Shown here in pieces: positions 11,401 through 25,349 of a stretch of 64,000 nt of DNA. Every line of letters begins with the position of its first letter. The stretch's first letter is position 1. The notes below the pieces were generated by a model, which saw only the letters and a list, made by a program, of their open reading frames with translations, was not told where the DNA came from and did not search any database. This DNA comes from Linyphia triangularis (Eukaryota; Arthropoda; Arachnida; Araneae; Linyphiidae), in NCBI GenBank assembly GCA_963978545.1, contig OZ021722.1:7965401-8029400 (forward strand). The letters are read 5' to 3'. The position numbers and the translations under genes are program-made.

Positions 11401-13773
11401 TAAATTTTCAAAATTTTACAATCTTTTTGCAACTAGGGTAACCAAAATCATCACCCGAATCGATTTGCACGTTTAAATCGTCATTAAAGTGAAATTTTAC
11501 TACTCAAAACTAAGTTACTGCACAAAAAAAGTCGTTAAATCCCTTTGAAAATACATTAGCCTTGTCAATCCTAAGACAAATTTCAAATTCTCAATTTTCA
11601 AAATTGAACCTTAATTGGTTGCCTAGGATCATAAAAGTCATCACCAGATTTCATTCTAATCAAATAATTTGCTTATGAAATGGTACTTTAGCACACAAAA
11701 TCGAAGTAATGCAAAGTAAAAATACGGCTTCAAAACAGTTCCTGAGCGCTTTTGTTTCAAAATTTCAACTTCTCATATACCTTATCAAAAATTATTTGTT
11801 TGCTAAATTTTGAACTTAGTTTGATTTATAAAGTGTTTTTGATTAAGAAAATGCAATTTGAAACAATTTGTGAAGAATGAAATTTTCCATTCAATACCCT
11901 CGAAAGTGAAAAATTTCACGATTTTTAAAAAATGGAATTTTTGATTTTTAGAATACTGTTTTTTTATTTAAAATTTGGTACAAGAATGCCTATAAAAAAT
12001 ATATCCAACTTAAAATCACGTTTTGAAAGCATTTGAGCCATTTTCTCGAAAATACAATTCCCATTTAAAACACATGGGGGACTTTTCAATGAATTATTGT
12101 TCAAATAGTAAAATTTTCTAAATTTTTTCAAAGTTAAGACATTAAAGCTAATATTAATGAGAATCTCCAATTCCAATTTTGTAACACTCACTAAATAACA
12201 AGTGGGTCTAAAGTTGGTCCAAAAATGGGCACTTTCAAAAAATTTCATTTTTGCTTTCCCCCATGTTAATCGTATGGAAAGTTTCACATTTCTAAATTTT
12301 CAAAATTTTACAATCTTTTTGCAACTAGGGTAACCAAAATCATCACCCGAATCGATTTGCACGTTTAAATCGTCATTAAAGTGAAATTTTACTACTCAAA
12401 ACTAAGTTAATGCACAAAAAAAGTCGTTAAATCCCTTTGAAAATACATTAGCCTTGTCAATCCTAAGACAAATTTCAAATTCTCAATTTTCAAAATTGAA
12501 CCTTAATTGGTTGCCTAGGATCATAAAAGTCATCACCAGATTTCCATTCTAATCAAATAATTTGCTTATGAAAGGGTACTTTAGCACACAAAATCGAAGT
12601 AATGCAAAGTAAAAATACGGCTTCAAAACAGTTCCTGAGCGCTTTTGTTTCAAAATTTCAACTTCTCATATACCTTATCAAAAATGATTTGTTTGCTAAA
12701 TTTTGAACTTAGTTTGATTTATAAAGTGTTTTTGATAAAAAAAATGCAATTTGAAACAATTTGTTAAAAATGAAATTTTCCATTCAATTCCATCGAAAGT
12801 GAAAAATTTCACGATTTTTAAAAAATGGAATTTTTGATTTTTAGAATACTGCTTTTGTATTTCAAATTTGGTACAAGAATGCCTATAAAAATATATCCAA
12901 CTTAAAATCACACTTTGAAAGCATTTGAGCCATTTTTTCGAAAATACAATTCCCCTTTAAAACACAAGGGGGACTTTTCAATGAATTATTGTCCAAAAAG
13001 TAAAATTTTCTAAATTTTTTCCCATTTGAGAAATTGAAGCTAATATGTAGGAGAATCTCCAATTCCAATTTTATAACACTAACTAAATAACAAGTGGGTC
13101 TAAAGTTGGTCCAAAAAAGGGTACTTTAAAAAAAATTCATTTTTGCTTTCCCCCATGTTAATCGTATGGAAAGTTTCACATTTCTAAATTTTCAAAATTT
13201 TACAATCTTTTTGCAACTAGGGTAACCAAAATCATCACCCGAATCGATTTGCACGTTTAAATCGTCATTAAAGTGAAATTTTACTACTCAAAACTAAGTT
13301 ACTGCACAAAAAAAGTCGTTAAATCCCTTTGAAAATACATTAGCCTTGTCAATCCTAAGACAAATTTCAAATTCTCAATTTTCAAAATTGAACCTTAATT
13401 GGTTGCCTAGGATCATAAAAGTCATCACCAGATTTCATTCTAATCAAATAATTTGCTTATGAAATGGTACTTTAGCACACAAAATCGAAGTAATGCAAAG
13501 TAAAAATACGGCTTCAAAACAGTTCCTGAGCGCTTTTGTTTCAAAATTTCAACTTCTCATATACCTTATCAAAAATTATTTGTTTGCTAAATTTTGAACT
13601 TAGTTTGATTTATAAAGTGTTTTTGATTAAGAAAATGCAATTTGAAACAATTTGTTAAAAATGAAATTTTCCATTCAATACCCTCGAAAGTGAAAAATTT
13701 CACGATTTTTAAAAAATGGAATTTTTGATTTTTAGAATACTGCTTTTGTATTTCAAATTTGGTACAAGAATGC
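8425..13773. repeat. Trimeric higher-order repeat, D-e-D x2 (period 2674 bp)
   Basis: Units 10-15 (anchors 8425, 9316, 10209, 11099, 11990, 12883) form two copies of D-e-D. Corresponding marks are 2674 bp apart, including the e-class word tttgtgaagaatg near 9195 and 11869 and the extra A in gcctataaaaaat. The third unit of each trimer is itself preceded by a mosaic stretch, with tttgctaaa on its left and gataaaaaaaatgc on its right. Confidence 0.85.
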
Positions 13774-16445
13774 CTATAAAAATATATCCAACTTAAAATC
13801 ACACTTTGAAAGCATTTGAGCCATTTTTTCGAAAATACAATTCCCCTTTAAAACACAAGGGGGACTTTTCAATGAATTATTGTCCAAAAAGTAAAATTTT
13901 CTAAATTTTTTCCCATTTGAGAAATTGAAGCTAATATGTAGGAGAATCTCCAATTCCAATTTTATAACACTAACTAAATAACAAGTGGGTCTAAAGTTGT
14001 TTCAAAAAAGGGTACTTTAAAAAAATTTCATTTTTGCTTTCCCCCATGTTAATCGTATGGAAAGTTTCACATTTCTAAATTTTCAAAATTTTACAATATT
14101 TTTGTAACTAGGGTAACCGAAATAATTACCCGAATCGATTTCCACTTTCAAATCGTATTTAAAGTGAAATTTTACTACTCAAAACCCAGTTACTGCAGAA
14201 AAAAAGTCGTTAAATCAATTTGAAAATACATTAGCCTTGTCAATCCTAAGGCAAATTTCAAATTCTCAATATTCAAAATTGAACCTTAATTGGTTGCCTA
14301 GGATCATAAAAGTCATCACCAGATTTCATTCTAATCAAATAATTTGCTTATGAAAGGGTACTTTAGCACACAAAATCGAAGTAATGCAAAGTAAAAATAC
14401 GGCTTCAAAACAGTTCCTGAGCGCTTTTGTTTCAAAATTTCAACTTCTCATATACCTTATCAAAAATTATTTGTTTGCTAAATTTTGAACTTAGTTTGAT
14501 TTATAAAGTGTTTTTGATTAAGAAAATGCAATTTGAAACAATTTGTTAAAAATGAAATTTTCCATTCAATACCCTCGAAAGTGAAAAATTTCACGATTTT
14601 TAAAAAATGGAATTTTTGATTTTTGGAATACTGTTTTTTTATTTGAAATTTGGTACAAGAATGCCTATAAAAATATATCCAACTTAAAATCACGTTTTGA
14701 AAGCATTTGAGCCATTTTCTCGAAAATACAATTCCCATTTAAAACACATGGGGGACTTTTCAATGAATTATTGTTCAAAAAGTAAAATTTTCTAAATTTT
14801 TTCAAAGTTGAAAAATTAAAGCTAATATAAATGAGAATCTCCAATTCCAATTTTATAACACTCACTAAATAACAAGTGGGTCTAAAGTTGGTCCAAAAAA
14901 GGGCACTTTCAAAAAATTTCATTTTTGCTTTCCCCCATGTTAATCGTATGGAAAGTTTCACATTTCTAAATTTTCAAAATTTTACAATCTTTTTGCAACT
15001 AGAGTAACCAAAATCATCACCCGAATCGATTTGCACGTTTAAATCGTCATTAAAGTGAAATTTTACTACTCAAAACTAAGTTACTGCACAAAAAAAGTCG
15101 TTAAATCCCTTTGAAAATACATTAGCCTTGTCAATCCTAAGACAAATTTCAAATTCTCAATTTTCAAAATTGAACCTTAATTGGTTGCCTAGGATCATAA
15201 AAGTCATCACCCGATTTCATTCTGATCAAATAATTTGCTTATAAAATGGTACTTTAGCACACAAAATCGAAGTAATGCAAAGTAAAAATACGGCTTCAAA
15301 ACAGTTCCTGAGCGCTATCGTTTCAAAATTTCAACTTCTCACATACGTTATCAAAAAAATTTGTTTATGAAATTTTGAACTTAGTTTGATTTATAAAGTG
15401 TTTTTGATAAAAAAAATGCAATTTGAAACAATTTGTTAAAAATGAAATTTTCCATTCAATTCCATCGAAAGTGAAAAATTTCACGATTTTTAAAAAATGG
15501 AATTTTTGATTTTTAGAATACTGCTTTTGTATTTCAAATTTGGTACAAGAATGCCTATAAAAATATATCCAACTTAAAATCACACTTTGAAAGCATTTGA
15601 GCCATTTTTTCGAAAATACAATTCCCCTTTAAAACACAAGGGGGACTTTTCAATGAATTATTGTCCAAAAAGTAAAATTTTCTAAATTTTTTCCCATTTG
15701 AGAAATTGAAGCTAATATGTAGGAGAATCTCCAATTCCAATTTTATAACACTAACTAAATAACAAGTGGGTCTAAAGTTGTTTCAAAAAAGGGTACTTTA
15801 AAAAAATTTCATTTTTGCTTTCCCCCATGTTAATCGTATGGAAAGTTTCACATTTCTAAATTTTCAAAATTTTACAATATTTTTGTAACTAGGGTAACCG
15901 AAATAATTACCCGAATCGATTTCCACTTTCAAATCGTATTTAAAGTGAAATTTTACTACTCAAAACCCAGTTACTGCAGAAAAAAAGTCGTTAAATCAAT
16001 TTGAAAATACATTAGCCTTGTCAATCCTAAGGCAAATTTCAAATTCTCAATATTCAAAATTGAACCTTAATTGGTTGCCTAGGATCATAAAAGTCATCAC
16101 CAGATTTCATTCTAATCAAATAATTTGCTTATGAAAGGGTACTTTAGCACACAAAATCGAAGTAATGCAAAGTAAAAATACGGCTTCAAAACAGTTCCTG
16201 AGCGCTTTTGTTTCAAAATTTCAACTTCTCATATACCTTATCAAAAATGATTTGTTTGCTAAATTTTGAACTTAGTTTGATTTATAAAGTGTTTTTGATT
16301 AAGAAAATGCAATTTGAAACAATTTGTTAAAAATGAAATTTTCCATTCAATACCCTCGAAAGTGAAAAATTTCACGATTTTTAAAAAATGGAATTTTTGA
16401 TTTTTAGAATACTGTTTTTTTATTTAAAATTTGGTACAAGAATGC
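13774..16445. repeat. Satellite units 16-18 (D-g-D)
   Basis: Anchors are 13774, 14665 and 15555. Unit 17 carries the g marks gttgaaaaatt and ctagagtaacc, and is preceded by ttttggaatactg. The same D-g-D order recurs 13,358 bp later at 27132, 28023 and 28913, where it has been amplified. D units here carry the more diverged right end, with gttgtttcaaaaaaggg and aataattacccgaatc. Confidence 0.82.
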
Positions 16446-18227
16446 CTATAAAAATATATCCAACTTAAAATCACGTTTTGAAAGCATTTGAGCCATTTTC
16501 TCGAAAATACAATTCCCATTTAAAACACATGGGGGACTTTTCAATGAATTATTGTTCAAAAAGTAAAATTTTCTAAATTTTTTCAAAGTTGAGACATTAA
16601 AGCTAATATTAATGAGAATCTCCAATTCCAATTTTGTAACACTCACTAAATAACAAGTGGGTCTAAAGTTGTTCCAAATATGGGCACTTTCAAAAAATTT
16701 CATTTTTGCTTTCCCCCATGTTAATCGTATGGAAAGTTTCACATTTCTAAATTTTCAAAATTTTAAAATCTTTTTGCAACTAGGGTAACCAAAATCATCA
16801 CCCGAATCGATTTGCACGTTCAAATCGTCATTAAAGTGAAATTTTACTACTCAAAACTAAGTTACTGCACAAAAAAAGTCGTTAAATTCCTTTGAAAATA
16901 CATTAGCCTTGTCAATCCTAAGACAAATTTCAAATTCTCAATTTTCAAAATTGAACCTTAATTGGTTGCCTAGGATCATAAAAGTCATCACCAGATTTCA
17001 TTCTAATCAAATAATTTGCTTATGAAATGGTACTTTAGCACACAAAATCGAAGTAATGCAAAGTAAAAATACGGCTTCAAAACAGTTCCTGAGCGCTTTT
17101 GTTTCAAAATTTCAACTTCTCATATACCTTATCAAAAATGATTTGTTTGCTAAATTTTGAACTTAGTTTGATTTATAAAGTGTTTTTGATTAAGAAAATG
17201 CAATTTGAAACAATTTGTTAAAAATGAAATTTTCCATTCAATACCCTCGAAAGTGAAAAATTTCACGATTTTTAAAAAATGGAATTTTTGATTTTTAGAA
17301 TACTGTTTTTTTATTTAAAATTTGGTACAAGAATGCCTATAAAAATATATCCAACTTAAAATCACGTTTTGAAAGCATTTGAGCCATTTTCTCGAAAATA
17401 CAATTCCCATTTAAAACACATGGGGGACTTTTCAATGAATTATTGTTCAAAAAGTAAAATTTTCTAAATTTTTTCAAAGTTGAGACATTAAAGCTAATAT
17501 TAATGAGAATCTCCAATTCCAATTTTGTAACACTCACTAAATAACAAGTGGGTCTAAAGTTGTTCCAAATATGGGCACTTTCAAAAAATTTCATTTTTGC
17601 TTTCCCCCATGTTAATCGTATGGAAAGTTTCACATTTCTAAATTTTCAAAATTTTAAAATCTTTTTGCAACTAGGGTAACCAAAATCATCACCCGAATCG
17701 ATTTGCACGTTCAAATCGTCATTAAAGTGAAATTTTACTACTCAAAACTAAGTTACTGCACAAAAAAAGTCGTTAAATTCCTTTGAAAATACATTAGCCT
17801 TGTCAATCCTAAGACAAATTTCAAATTCTCAATTTTCAAAATTGAACCTTAATTGGTTGCCTAGGATCATAAAAGTCATCACCAGATTTCATTCTAATCA
17901 AATAATTTGCTTATGAAATGGTACTTTAGCACACAAAATCGAAGTAATGCAAAGTAAAAATACGGCTTCAAAACAGTTCCTGAGCGCTTTTGTTTCAAAA
18001 TTTCAACTTCTCATATACCTTATCAAAAATGATTTGTTTGCTAAATTTTGAACTTAGTTTGATTTATAAAGTGTTTTTGATTAAGAAAATGCAATTTGAA
18101 ACAATTTGTTAAAAATGAAATTTTCCATTCAATACCCTCGAAAGTGAAAAATTTCACGATTTTTAAAAAATGGAATTTTTGATTTTTAGAATACTGTTTT
18201 TTTATTTCAAATTTGGTACAAGAATGC
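16446..18227. repeat. Tandem pair of f-class units (period 891 bp)
   Basis: Units 19 and 20 share private marks not seen in their neighbours: gttgttccaaatatggg and ttttaaaatcttt. They look like a single-unit tandem duplication. Related f units with ggtccaaatatggg occur again as a pair at 22679 and 23569. Confidence 0.82.
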
Positions 18228-21200
18228 CTATAAAAATATATCCAACTTAAAATCACGTTTTGAAAGCATTTGAGCCATTTTCTCGAAAATACAATTCCCA
18301 TTTAAAACACAAGGGGGACTTTTCAATGAATTATTGTCCAAAAAGTAAAATTTTCTAAATTTTTTCCCATTTGAGAAATTGAAGCTAATATGTAGGAGAA
18401 TCTCCAATTCCAATTTTATAACACTAACTAAATAACAAGTGGGTCTAAAGTTGGTCCAAAAAAGGGTACTTTAAAAAAAATTCATTTTTGCTTTCCCCCA
18501 TGTTAATCGTATGGAAAGTTTCACATTTCTAAATTTTCAAAATTTTACAATCTTTTTGCAACTAGGGTAACCAAAATCATCACCCGAATCGATTTGCACG
18601 TTTAAATCGTCATTAAAGTGAAATTTTACTACTCAAAACTAAGTTAATGCACAAAAAAAGTCGTTAAATCCCTTTGAAAATACATTAGCCTTGTCAATCC
18701 TAAGACAAATTTCAAATTCTCAATTTTCAAAATTGAACCTTAATTGGTTGCCTAGGATCATAAAAGTCATCACCCGATTTCATTCTGATCAAATAATTTG
18801 CTTATAAAATGGTACTTTAGCACACAAAATCGAAGTAATGCAAAGTAAAAATACGGCTTCAAAACAGTTCCTGAGCGCTTTCGTTTCAAAATTTCAACTT
18901 TTCACATACCTTATCAAAAAAATTTGTTTATGAAATTTTGAACTTAGTTTGATTTATAAAGTGTTTTTGATAAAAAAAATGCAATTTGAAACAATTTGTT
19001 AAAAATGAAATTTTCCATTCAATTCCATCGAAAGTGAAAAATTTCACGATTTTTAAAAAATGGAATTTTTGATTTTTAGAATACTGCTTTTTTATTTCAA
19101 ATTTGGTACAAGAATGCCTATAAAAATATATCCAACTTAAAATCACACTTTGAAAGCATTTGAGCCATTTTCTCGAAAATACAATTCCCCTTTAAAACAC
19201 AAGGGGGACTTTTCAATGAATTATTGTCCAAAAACTAAAATTTTCTAAATTTTTTCCCATTTGAGAAATTGAAGCTAATATGTAGGAGAATCTCCAATTC
19301 CAATTTTATAACACTAACTAAATAACAAGTGGGTCTAAAGTTGGTCCAAAAAAGGGTACTTTAAAAAAAATTCATTTTTGCTTTCCCCCATGTTAATCGT
19401 ATGGAAAGTTTCACATTTCTAAATTTTCAAAATTTTACAATCTTTTTGCAACTAGGGTAACCAAAATCATCACCCGAATCGATTTGCACGTTTAAATCGT
19501 CATTAAAGTGAAATTTTACTACTCAAAACTAAGTTAATGCACAAAAAAAGTCGTTAAATCCCTTTGAAAATACATTAGCCTTGTCAATCCTAAGACAAAT
19601 TTCAAATTCTCAATTTTCAAAATTGAACCTTAATTGGTTGCCTAGGATCATAAAAGTCATCACCCGATTTCATTCTGATCAAATAATTTGCTTATAAAAT
19701 GGTACTTTAGCACACAAAATCGAAGTAATGCAAAGTAAAAATACGGCTTCAAAACAGTTCCTGAGCGCTTTCGTTTCAAAATTTCAACTTCTCACATACC
19801 TTATCAAAAAAATTTGTTTATGAAATTTTGAACTTAGTTTGATTTATAAAGTGTTTTTTATAAAAAAAATGCAATTTGAAACAATTTGTTAAAAATGAAA
19901 TTTTCCATTCAATTCCATCGAAAGTGAAAAATTTCACGATTTTTAAAAAATGGAATTTTTGATTTTTAGAATACTGCTTTTTTATTTCAAATTTGGTACA
20001 AGAATGCCTATAAAAATATATCCAACTTAAAATCACACTTTGAAAGCATTTGAGCCATTTTCTCGAAAATACAATTCCCCTTTAAAACACAAGGGGGACT
20101 TTTCAATGAATTATTGTCCAAAAAGTAAAATTTTCTAAATTTTTTCCCATTTGAGAAATTGAAGCTAATATGTAGGAGAATCTCCAATTCCAATTTTATA
20201 ACACTAACTAAATAACAAGTGGGTCTAAAGTTGGTCCAAAAAAGGGTACTTCAAAAAAATTTCATTTTTGCTTTCCCCCATGTTAATCGTATGGAAAGTT
20301 TCACATTTCTAAATTTTCAAAATTTTACAATATTTATGTAACTAGGGTAACCGAAATCATTTCCCGAATCGATTTCCACTTTCAAATCGTCATTAAAGTG
20401 AAATTTTACTACTCAAAACCCAGTTACTGCAGAAAAAAAGTCGTTAAATCCCTTTGAAAATACATTAGCCTTGTCAATCCTAAGGCAAATTTCATATTCT
20501 CAATATTCAAAATTGAACCTTAATTGGTTGCCTAGGATCATAAAAGTCATCACCAGATTTCCATTCTAATCAAATAATTTGCTTATGAAAGGGTACTTTA
20601 GCACACAAAATCGAAGTAATGCAAAGTAAAAATACGGCTTCAAAACAGTTCCTGAGCGCTTTTGTTTCAAAATTTCAACTTCTCATATACCTTATCAAAA
20701 ATGATTTGTTTGCTAAATTTTGAACTTAGTTTGATTTATAAAGTGTTTTTGATTAAGAAAATGCAATTTGAAACAATTTGTTAAAAATGAAATTTTCCAT
20801 TCAATACCCTCGAAAGTGAAAAATTTCACGATTTTTAAAAAATGGAATTTGATTTTTAGAATACTGTTTTTTTATTTAAAATTTGGTACAAGAATGCCTA
20901 TAAAAATATATCCAACTTAAAATCACGTTTTGAAAGCATTTGAGCCATTTTCTCGAAAATACAATTCCCATTTAAAACACATGGGGGACTTTTCAATGAA
21001 TTATTGTTCAGAAAGTAAAATTTTCTAAATTTTTTCAAAGTTGAGAAATTAAAGCTAATATAAATGAGAATCTCCAATTCCAATTTTATAACACTCACTA
21101 AATAACAAGTGGGTCTAAAGTTGGTCCAAAAAAGGGCACTTTCAAAAAATTTCATTTTTGCTTTCCCACATGTTAATCGTATAGAAAGTTTCACATTTCT

Positions 21201-21787
21201 AAATTTTCAAAATTTTACAATCTTTTTGCAACTAGGGTAACCAAAATCATCACCCGAATCGATTTGCACGTTCAAATCGTCATTAAAGTGAAATTTTACT
21301 ACTCAAAACTAAGTTACTGCACAAAAAAAGTCGTTAAATCCCTTTGAAAATACATTAGCCTTGTCAATCCTAAGACAAATTTCAAATTCTCAATTTTCAA
21401 AATTGAACCTTAATTGGTTGCCTAGGATCATAAAAGTCATCACCCGATTTCATTCTGATCAAATAATTTGCTTATAAAATGGTACTTTAGCACACAAAAT
21501 CGAAGTAATGCAAAGTAAAAATACGGCTTCAAAACAGTTCCTGAGCGCTTTCGTTTCAAAATTTCAACTTTTCACATACCTTATCAAAAAAATTTGTTTA
21601 TAAATCAAACTAAGTTCAAAATTTCATAAAGTAATTTTGATAAAAAAAATGCAATTTGAAACAATTTGTTAAAAATGAAATTTTCCATTCAATTCCATCG
21701 AAAGTGAAAAATTTCACGATTTTTAAAAAATGGAATTTTTGATTTTTAGAATACTGCTTTTTTATTTCAAATTTGGTACAAGAATGC
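18228..21787. repeat. Satellite units 21-24 (D-D-D-b)
   Basis: Anchors are 18228, 19118, 20008 and 20898. Unit 21 is a sharp mosaic, with the f-like base at 18300 and the D-like base at 18312. Unit 22 carries ccaaaaactaaaa, a private D variant shared with units 25 and 28. The A/T tract just before unit 24 has lost two T bases (ggaatttgattttt near 20845). Confidence 0.8.
21601..21626. other. 26-bp microinversion in satellite unit (site 1)
   Basis: Other D-type copies read ttta, then a segment beginning tgaaattttgaac and ending gattta, then taaag. Here the middle segment is exactly reverse-complemented: it begins taaatcaaac and ends aaatttca. Total length is unchanged. The flanks ttta and taaa are complementary, so the true breakpoints could lie up to 4 bp further out on each side. 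Two extra substitutions follow immediately (gtaattttgat instead of gtgtttttgat). Confidence 0.93.
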
Positions 21788-24700
21788 CTATAAAAATATA
21801 TCCAACTTAAAATCACACTTTGAAAGCATTTGAGCCATTTTCTCGAAAATACAATTCCCCTTTAAAACACAAGGGGGACTTTTCAATGAATTATTGTCCA
21901 AAAACTAAAATTTTCTAAATTTTTTCCCATTTGAGAAATTGAAGCTAATATGTAGGAGAATCTCCAATTCCAATTTTATAACACTAACTAAATAACAAGT
22001 GGGTCTAAAGTTGGTCCAAAAAAGGGTACTTTAAAAAAAATTCATTTTTGCTTTCCCCCATGTTAATCGTATGGAAAGTTTCACATTTCTAAATTTTCAA
22101 AATTTTACAATCTTTTTGCAACTAGGGTAACCAAAATCATCACCCGAATCGATTTGCACGTTTAAATCGTCATTAAAGTGAAATTTTACTACTCAAAACT
22201 AAGTTAATGCACAAAAAAAGTCGTTAAATCCCTTTGAAAATACATTAGCCTTGTCAATCCTAAGACAAATTTCAAATTCTCAATTTTCAAAATTGAACCT
22301 TAATTGGTTGCCTAGGATCATAAAAGTCATCACCCGATTTCATTCTGATCAAATAATTTGCTTATAAAATGGTACTTTAGCACACAAAATCGAAGTAATG
22401 CAAAGTAAAAATACGGCTTCAAAACAGTTCCTGAGCGCTTTTGTTTCAAAATTTCAACTTCTCATATACCTTATCAAAAATGATTTGTTTGCTAAATTTT
22501 GAACTTAGTTTGATTTATAAAGTGTTTTTGATTAAGAAAATGCAATTTGAAACAATTTGTTAAAAATGAAATTTTCCATTCAATACCCTCGAAAGTGAAA
22601 AATTTCACGATTTTTAAAAAATGGAATTTTTGATTTTTAGAATACTGTTTTTTTATTTAAAATTTGGTACAAGAATGCCTATAAAAATATATCCAACTTA
22701 AAATCACGTTTTGAAAGCATTTGAGCCATTTTCTCGAAAATACAATTCCCATTTAAAACACATGGGGGACTTTTCAATGAATTATTGTTCAAAAAGTAAA
22801 ATTTTCTAAATTTTTTCAAAGTTGAGACATTAAAGCTAATATTAATGAGAATCTCCAATTCCAATTTTGTAACACTCACTAAATAACAAGTGGGTCTAAA
22901 GTTGGTCCAAATATGGGCACTTTCAAAAAATTTCATTTTTGCTTTCCCCCATGTTAATCGTATGGAAAGTTTCACATTTCTAAATTTTCAAAATTTTAAA
23001 ATCTTTTTGCAACTAGGGTAACCAAAATCATCACCCGAATCGATTTGCACGTTCAAATCGTCATTAAAGTGAAATTTTACTACTCAAAACTAAGTTACTG
23101 CACAAAAAAAGTCGTTAAATCCCTTTGAAAATACATTAGCCTTGTCAATCCTAAGACAAATTTCAAATTCTCAATTTTCAAAATTGAACCTTAATTGGTT
23201 GCCTAGGATCATAAAAGTCATCACCCGATTTCATTCTGATCAAATAATTTGCTTATAAAATGGTACTTTAGCACACAAAATCGAAGTAATGCAAAGTAAA
23301 AATACGGCTTCAAAACAGTTCCTGAGCGTTTTGTTTCAAAATTTCAACTTCTCATATACCTTATCAAAAATGATTTGTTTGCTAAATTTTGAACTTAGTT
23401 TGATTTATAAAGTGTTTTTGATTAAGAAAATGCAATTTGAAACAATTTGTTAAAAATGAAATTTTCCATTCAATACCCTCGAAAGTGAAAAATTTCACGA
23501 TTTTTAAAAAATGGAATTTTTGATTTTTAGAATACTGTTTTTTTATTTAAAATTTGGTACAAGAATGCCTATAAAAATATATCCAACTTAAAATCACGTT
23601 TTGAAAGCATTTGAGCCATTTTCTCGAAAATACAATTCCCATTTAAAACACATGGGGGACTTTTCAATGAATTATTGTTCAAAAAGTAAAATTTTCTAAA
23701 TTTTTTCAAAGTTGAGACATTAAAGCTAATATTAATGAGAATCTCCAATTCCAATTTTGTAACACTCACTAAATAACAAGTGGGTCTAAAGTTGGTCCAA
23801 ATATGGGCACTTTCAAAAAATTTCATTTTTGCTTTCCCCCATGTTAATCGTATGGAAAGTTTCACATTTCTAAATTTTCAAAATTTTAAAATCTTTTTGC
23901 AACTAGGGTAACCAAAATCATCACCCGAATCGATTTGCACGTTCAAATCGTCATTAAAGTGAAATTTTACTACTCAAAACTAAGTTACTGCACAAAAAAA
24001 GTCGTTAAATCCCTTTGAAAATACATTAGCCTTGTCAATCCTAAGACAAATTTCAAATTCTCAATTTTCAAAATTGAACCTTAATTGGTTGCCTAGGATC
24101 ATAAAAGTCATCACCCGATTTCATTCTGATCAAATAATTTGCTTATAAAATGGTACTTTAGCACACAAAATCGAAGTAATGCAAAGTAAAAATACGGCTT
24201 CAAAACAGTTCCTGAGCGCTTTCGTTTCAAAATTTCAACTTTTCACATACCTTATCAAAAAAATTTGTTTATGAAATTTTGAACTTAGTTTGATTTATAA
24301 AGTGTTTTTGATAAAAAAAATGCAATTTGAAACAATTTGTTAAAAATGAAATTTGCCATTCAATTCCATCGAAAGTGAAAAATTTCACGATTTTTAAAAA
24401 ATGGAATTTTTGATTTTTAGAATACTGCTTTTTTATTTCAAATTTGGTACAAGAATGCCTATAAAAATATATCCAACTTAAAATCACACTTTGAAAGCAT
24501 TTGAGCCATTTTCTCGAAAATACAATTCCCCTTTAAAACACAAGGGGGACTTTTCAATGAATTATTGTCCAAAAACTAAAATTTTCTAAATTTTTTCCCA
24601 TTTGAGAAATTGAAGCTAATATGTAGGAGAATCTCCAATTCCAATTTTATAACACTAACTAAATAACAAGTGGGTCTAAAGTTGGTCCAAAAAAGGGTAC

Positions 24701-25349
24701 TTTAAAAAAAATTCATTTTTGCTTTCCCCCATGTTAATCGTATGGAAAGTTTCACATTTCTAAATTTTCAAAATTTTACAATCTTTTTGCAACTAGGGTA
24801 ACCAAAATCATCACCCGAATCGATTTGCACGTTTAAATCGTCATTAAAGTGAAATTTTACTACTCAAAACTAAGTTAATGCACAAAAAAAGTCGTTAAAT
24901 CCCTTTGAAAATACATTAGCCTTGTCAATCCTAAGACAAATTTCAAATTCTCAATTTTCAAAATTGAACCTTAATTGGTTGCCTAGGATCATAAAAGTCA
25001 TCACCCGATTTCATTCTGATCAAATAATTTGCTTATAAAATGGTACTTTAGCACACAAAATCGAAGTAATGCAAAGTAAAAATACGGCTTCAAAACAGTT
25101 CCTGAGCGCTTTTGTTTCAAAATTTCAACTTCTCATATACCTTATCAAAAATGATTTGTTTGCTAAATTTTGAACTTAGTTTGATTTATAAAGTGTTTTT
25201 GATTAAGAAAATGCAATTTGAAACAATTTGTTAAAAATGAAATTTTCCATTCAATACCCTCGAAAGTGAAAAATTTCACGATTTTTAAAAAATGGAATTT
25301 TTGATTTTTAGAATACTGTTTTTTTATTTCAAATTTGGTACAAGAATGC
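21788..25349. repeat. Satellite units 25-28 (D-f-f-D)
   Basis: Anchors are 21788, 22679, 23569 and 24459. Units 22, 25 and 28 share the variant ccaaaaactaaaa, giving a loose three-unit spacing. The f pair (units 26 and 27) resembles 16446-18227. A one-base deletion at about 23327 changes gagcgctttt to gagcgtttt and removes the otherwise constant AGCGCT site. A microinversion precedes the anchor of unit 25. Confidence 0.8.
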
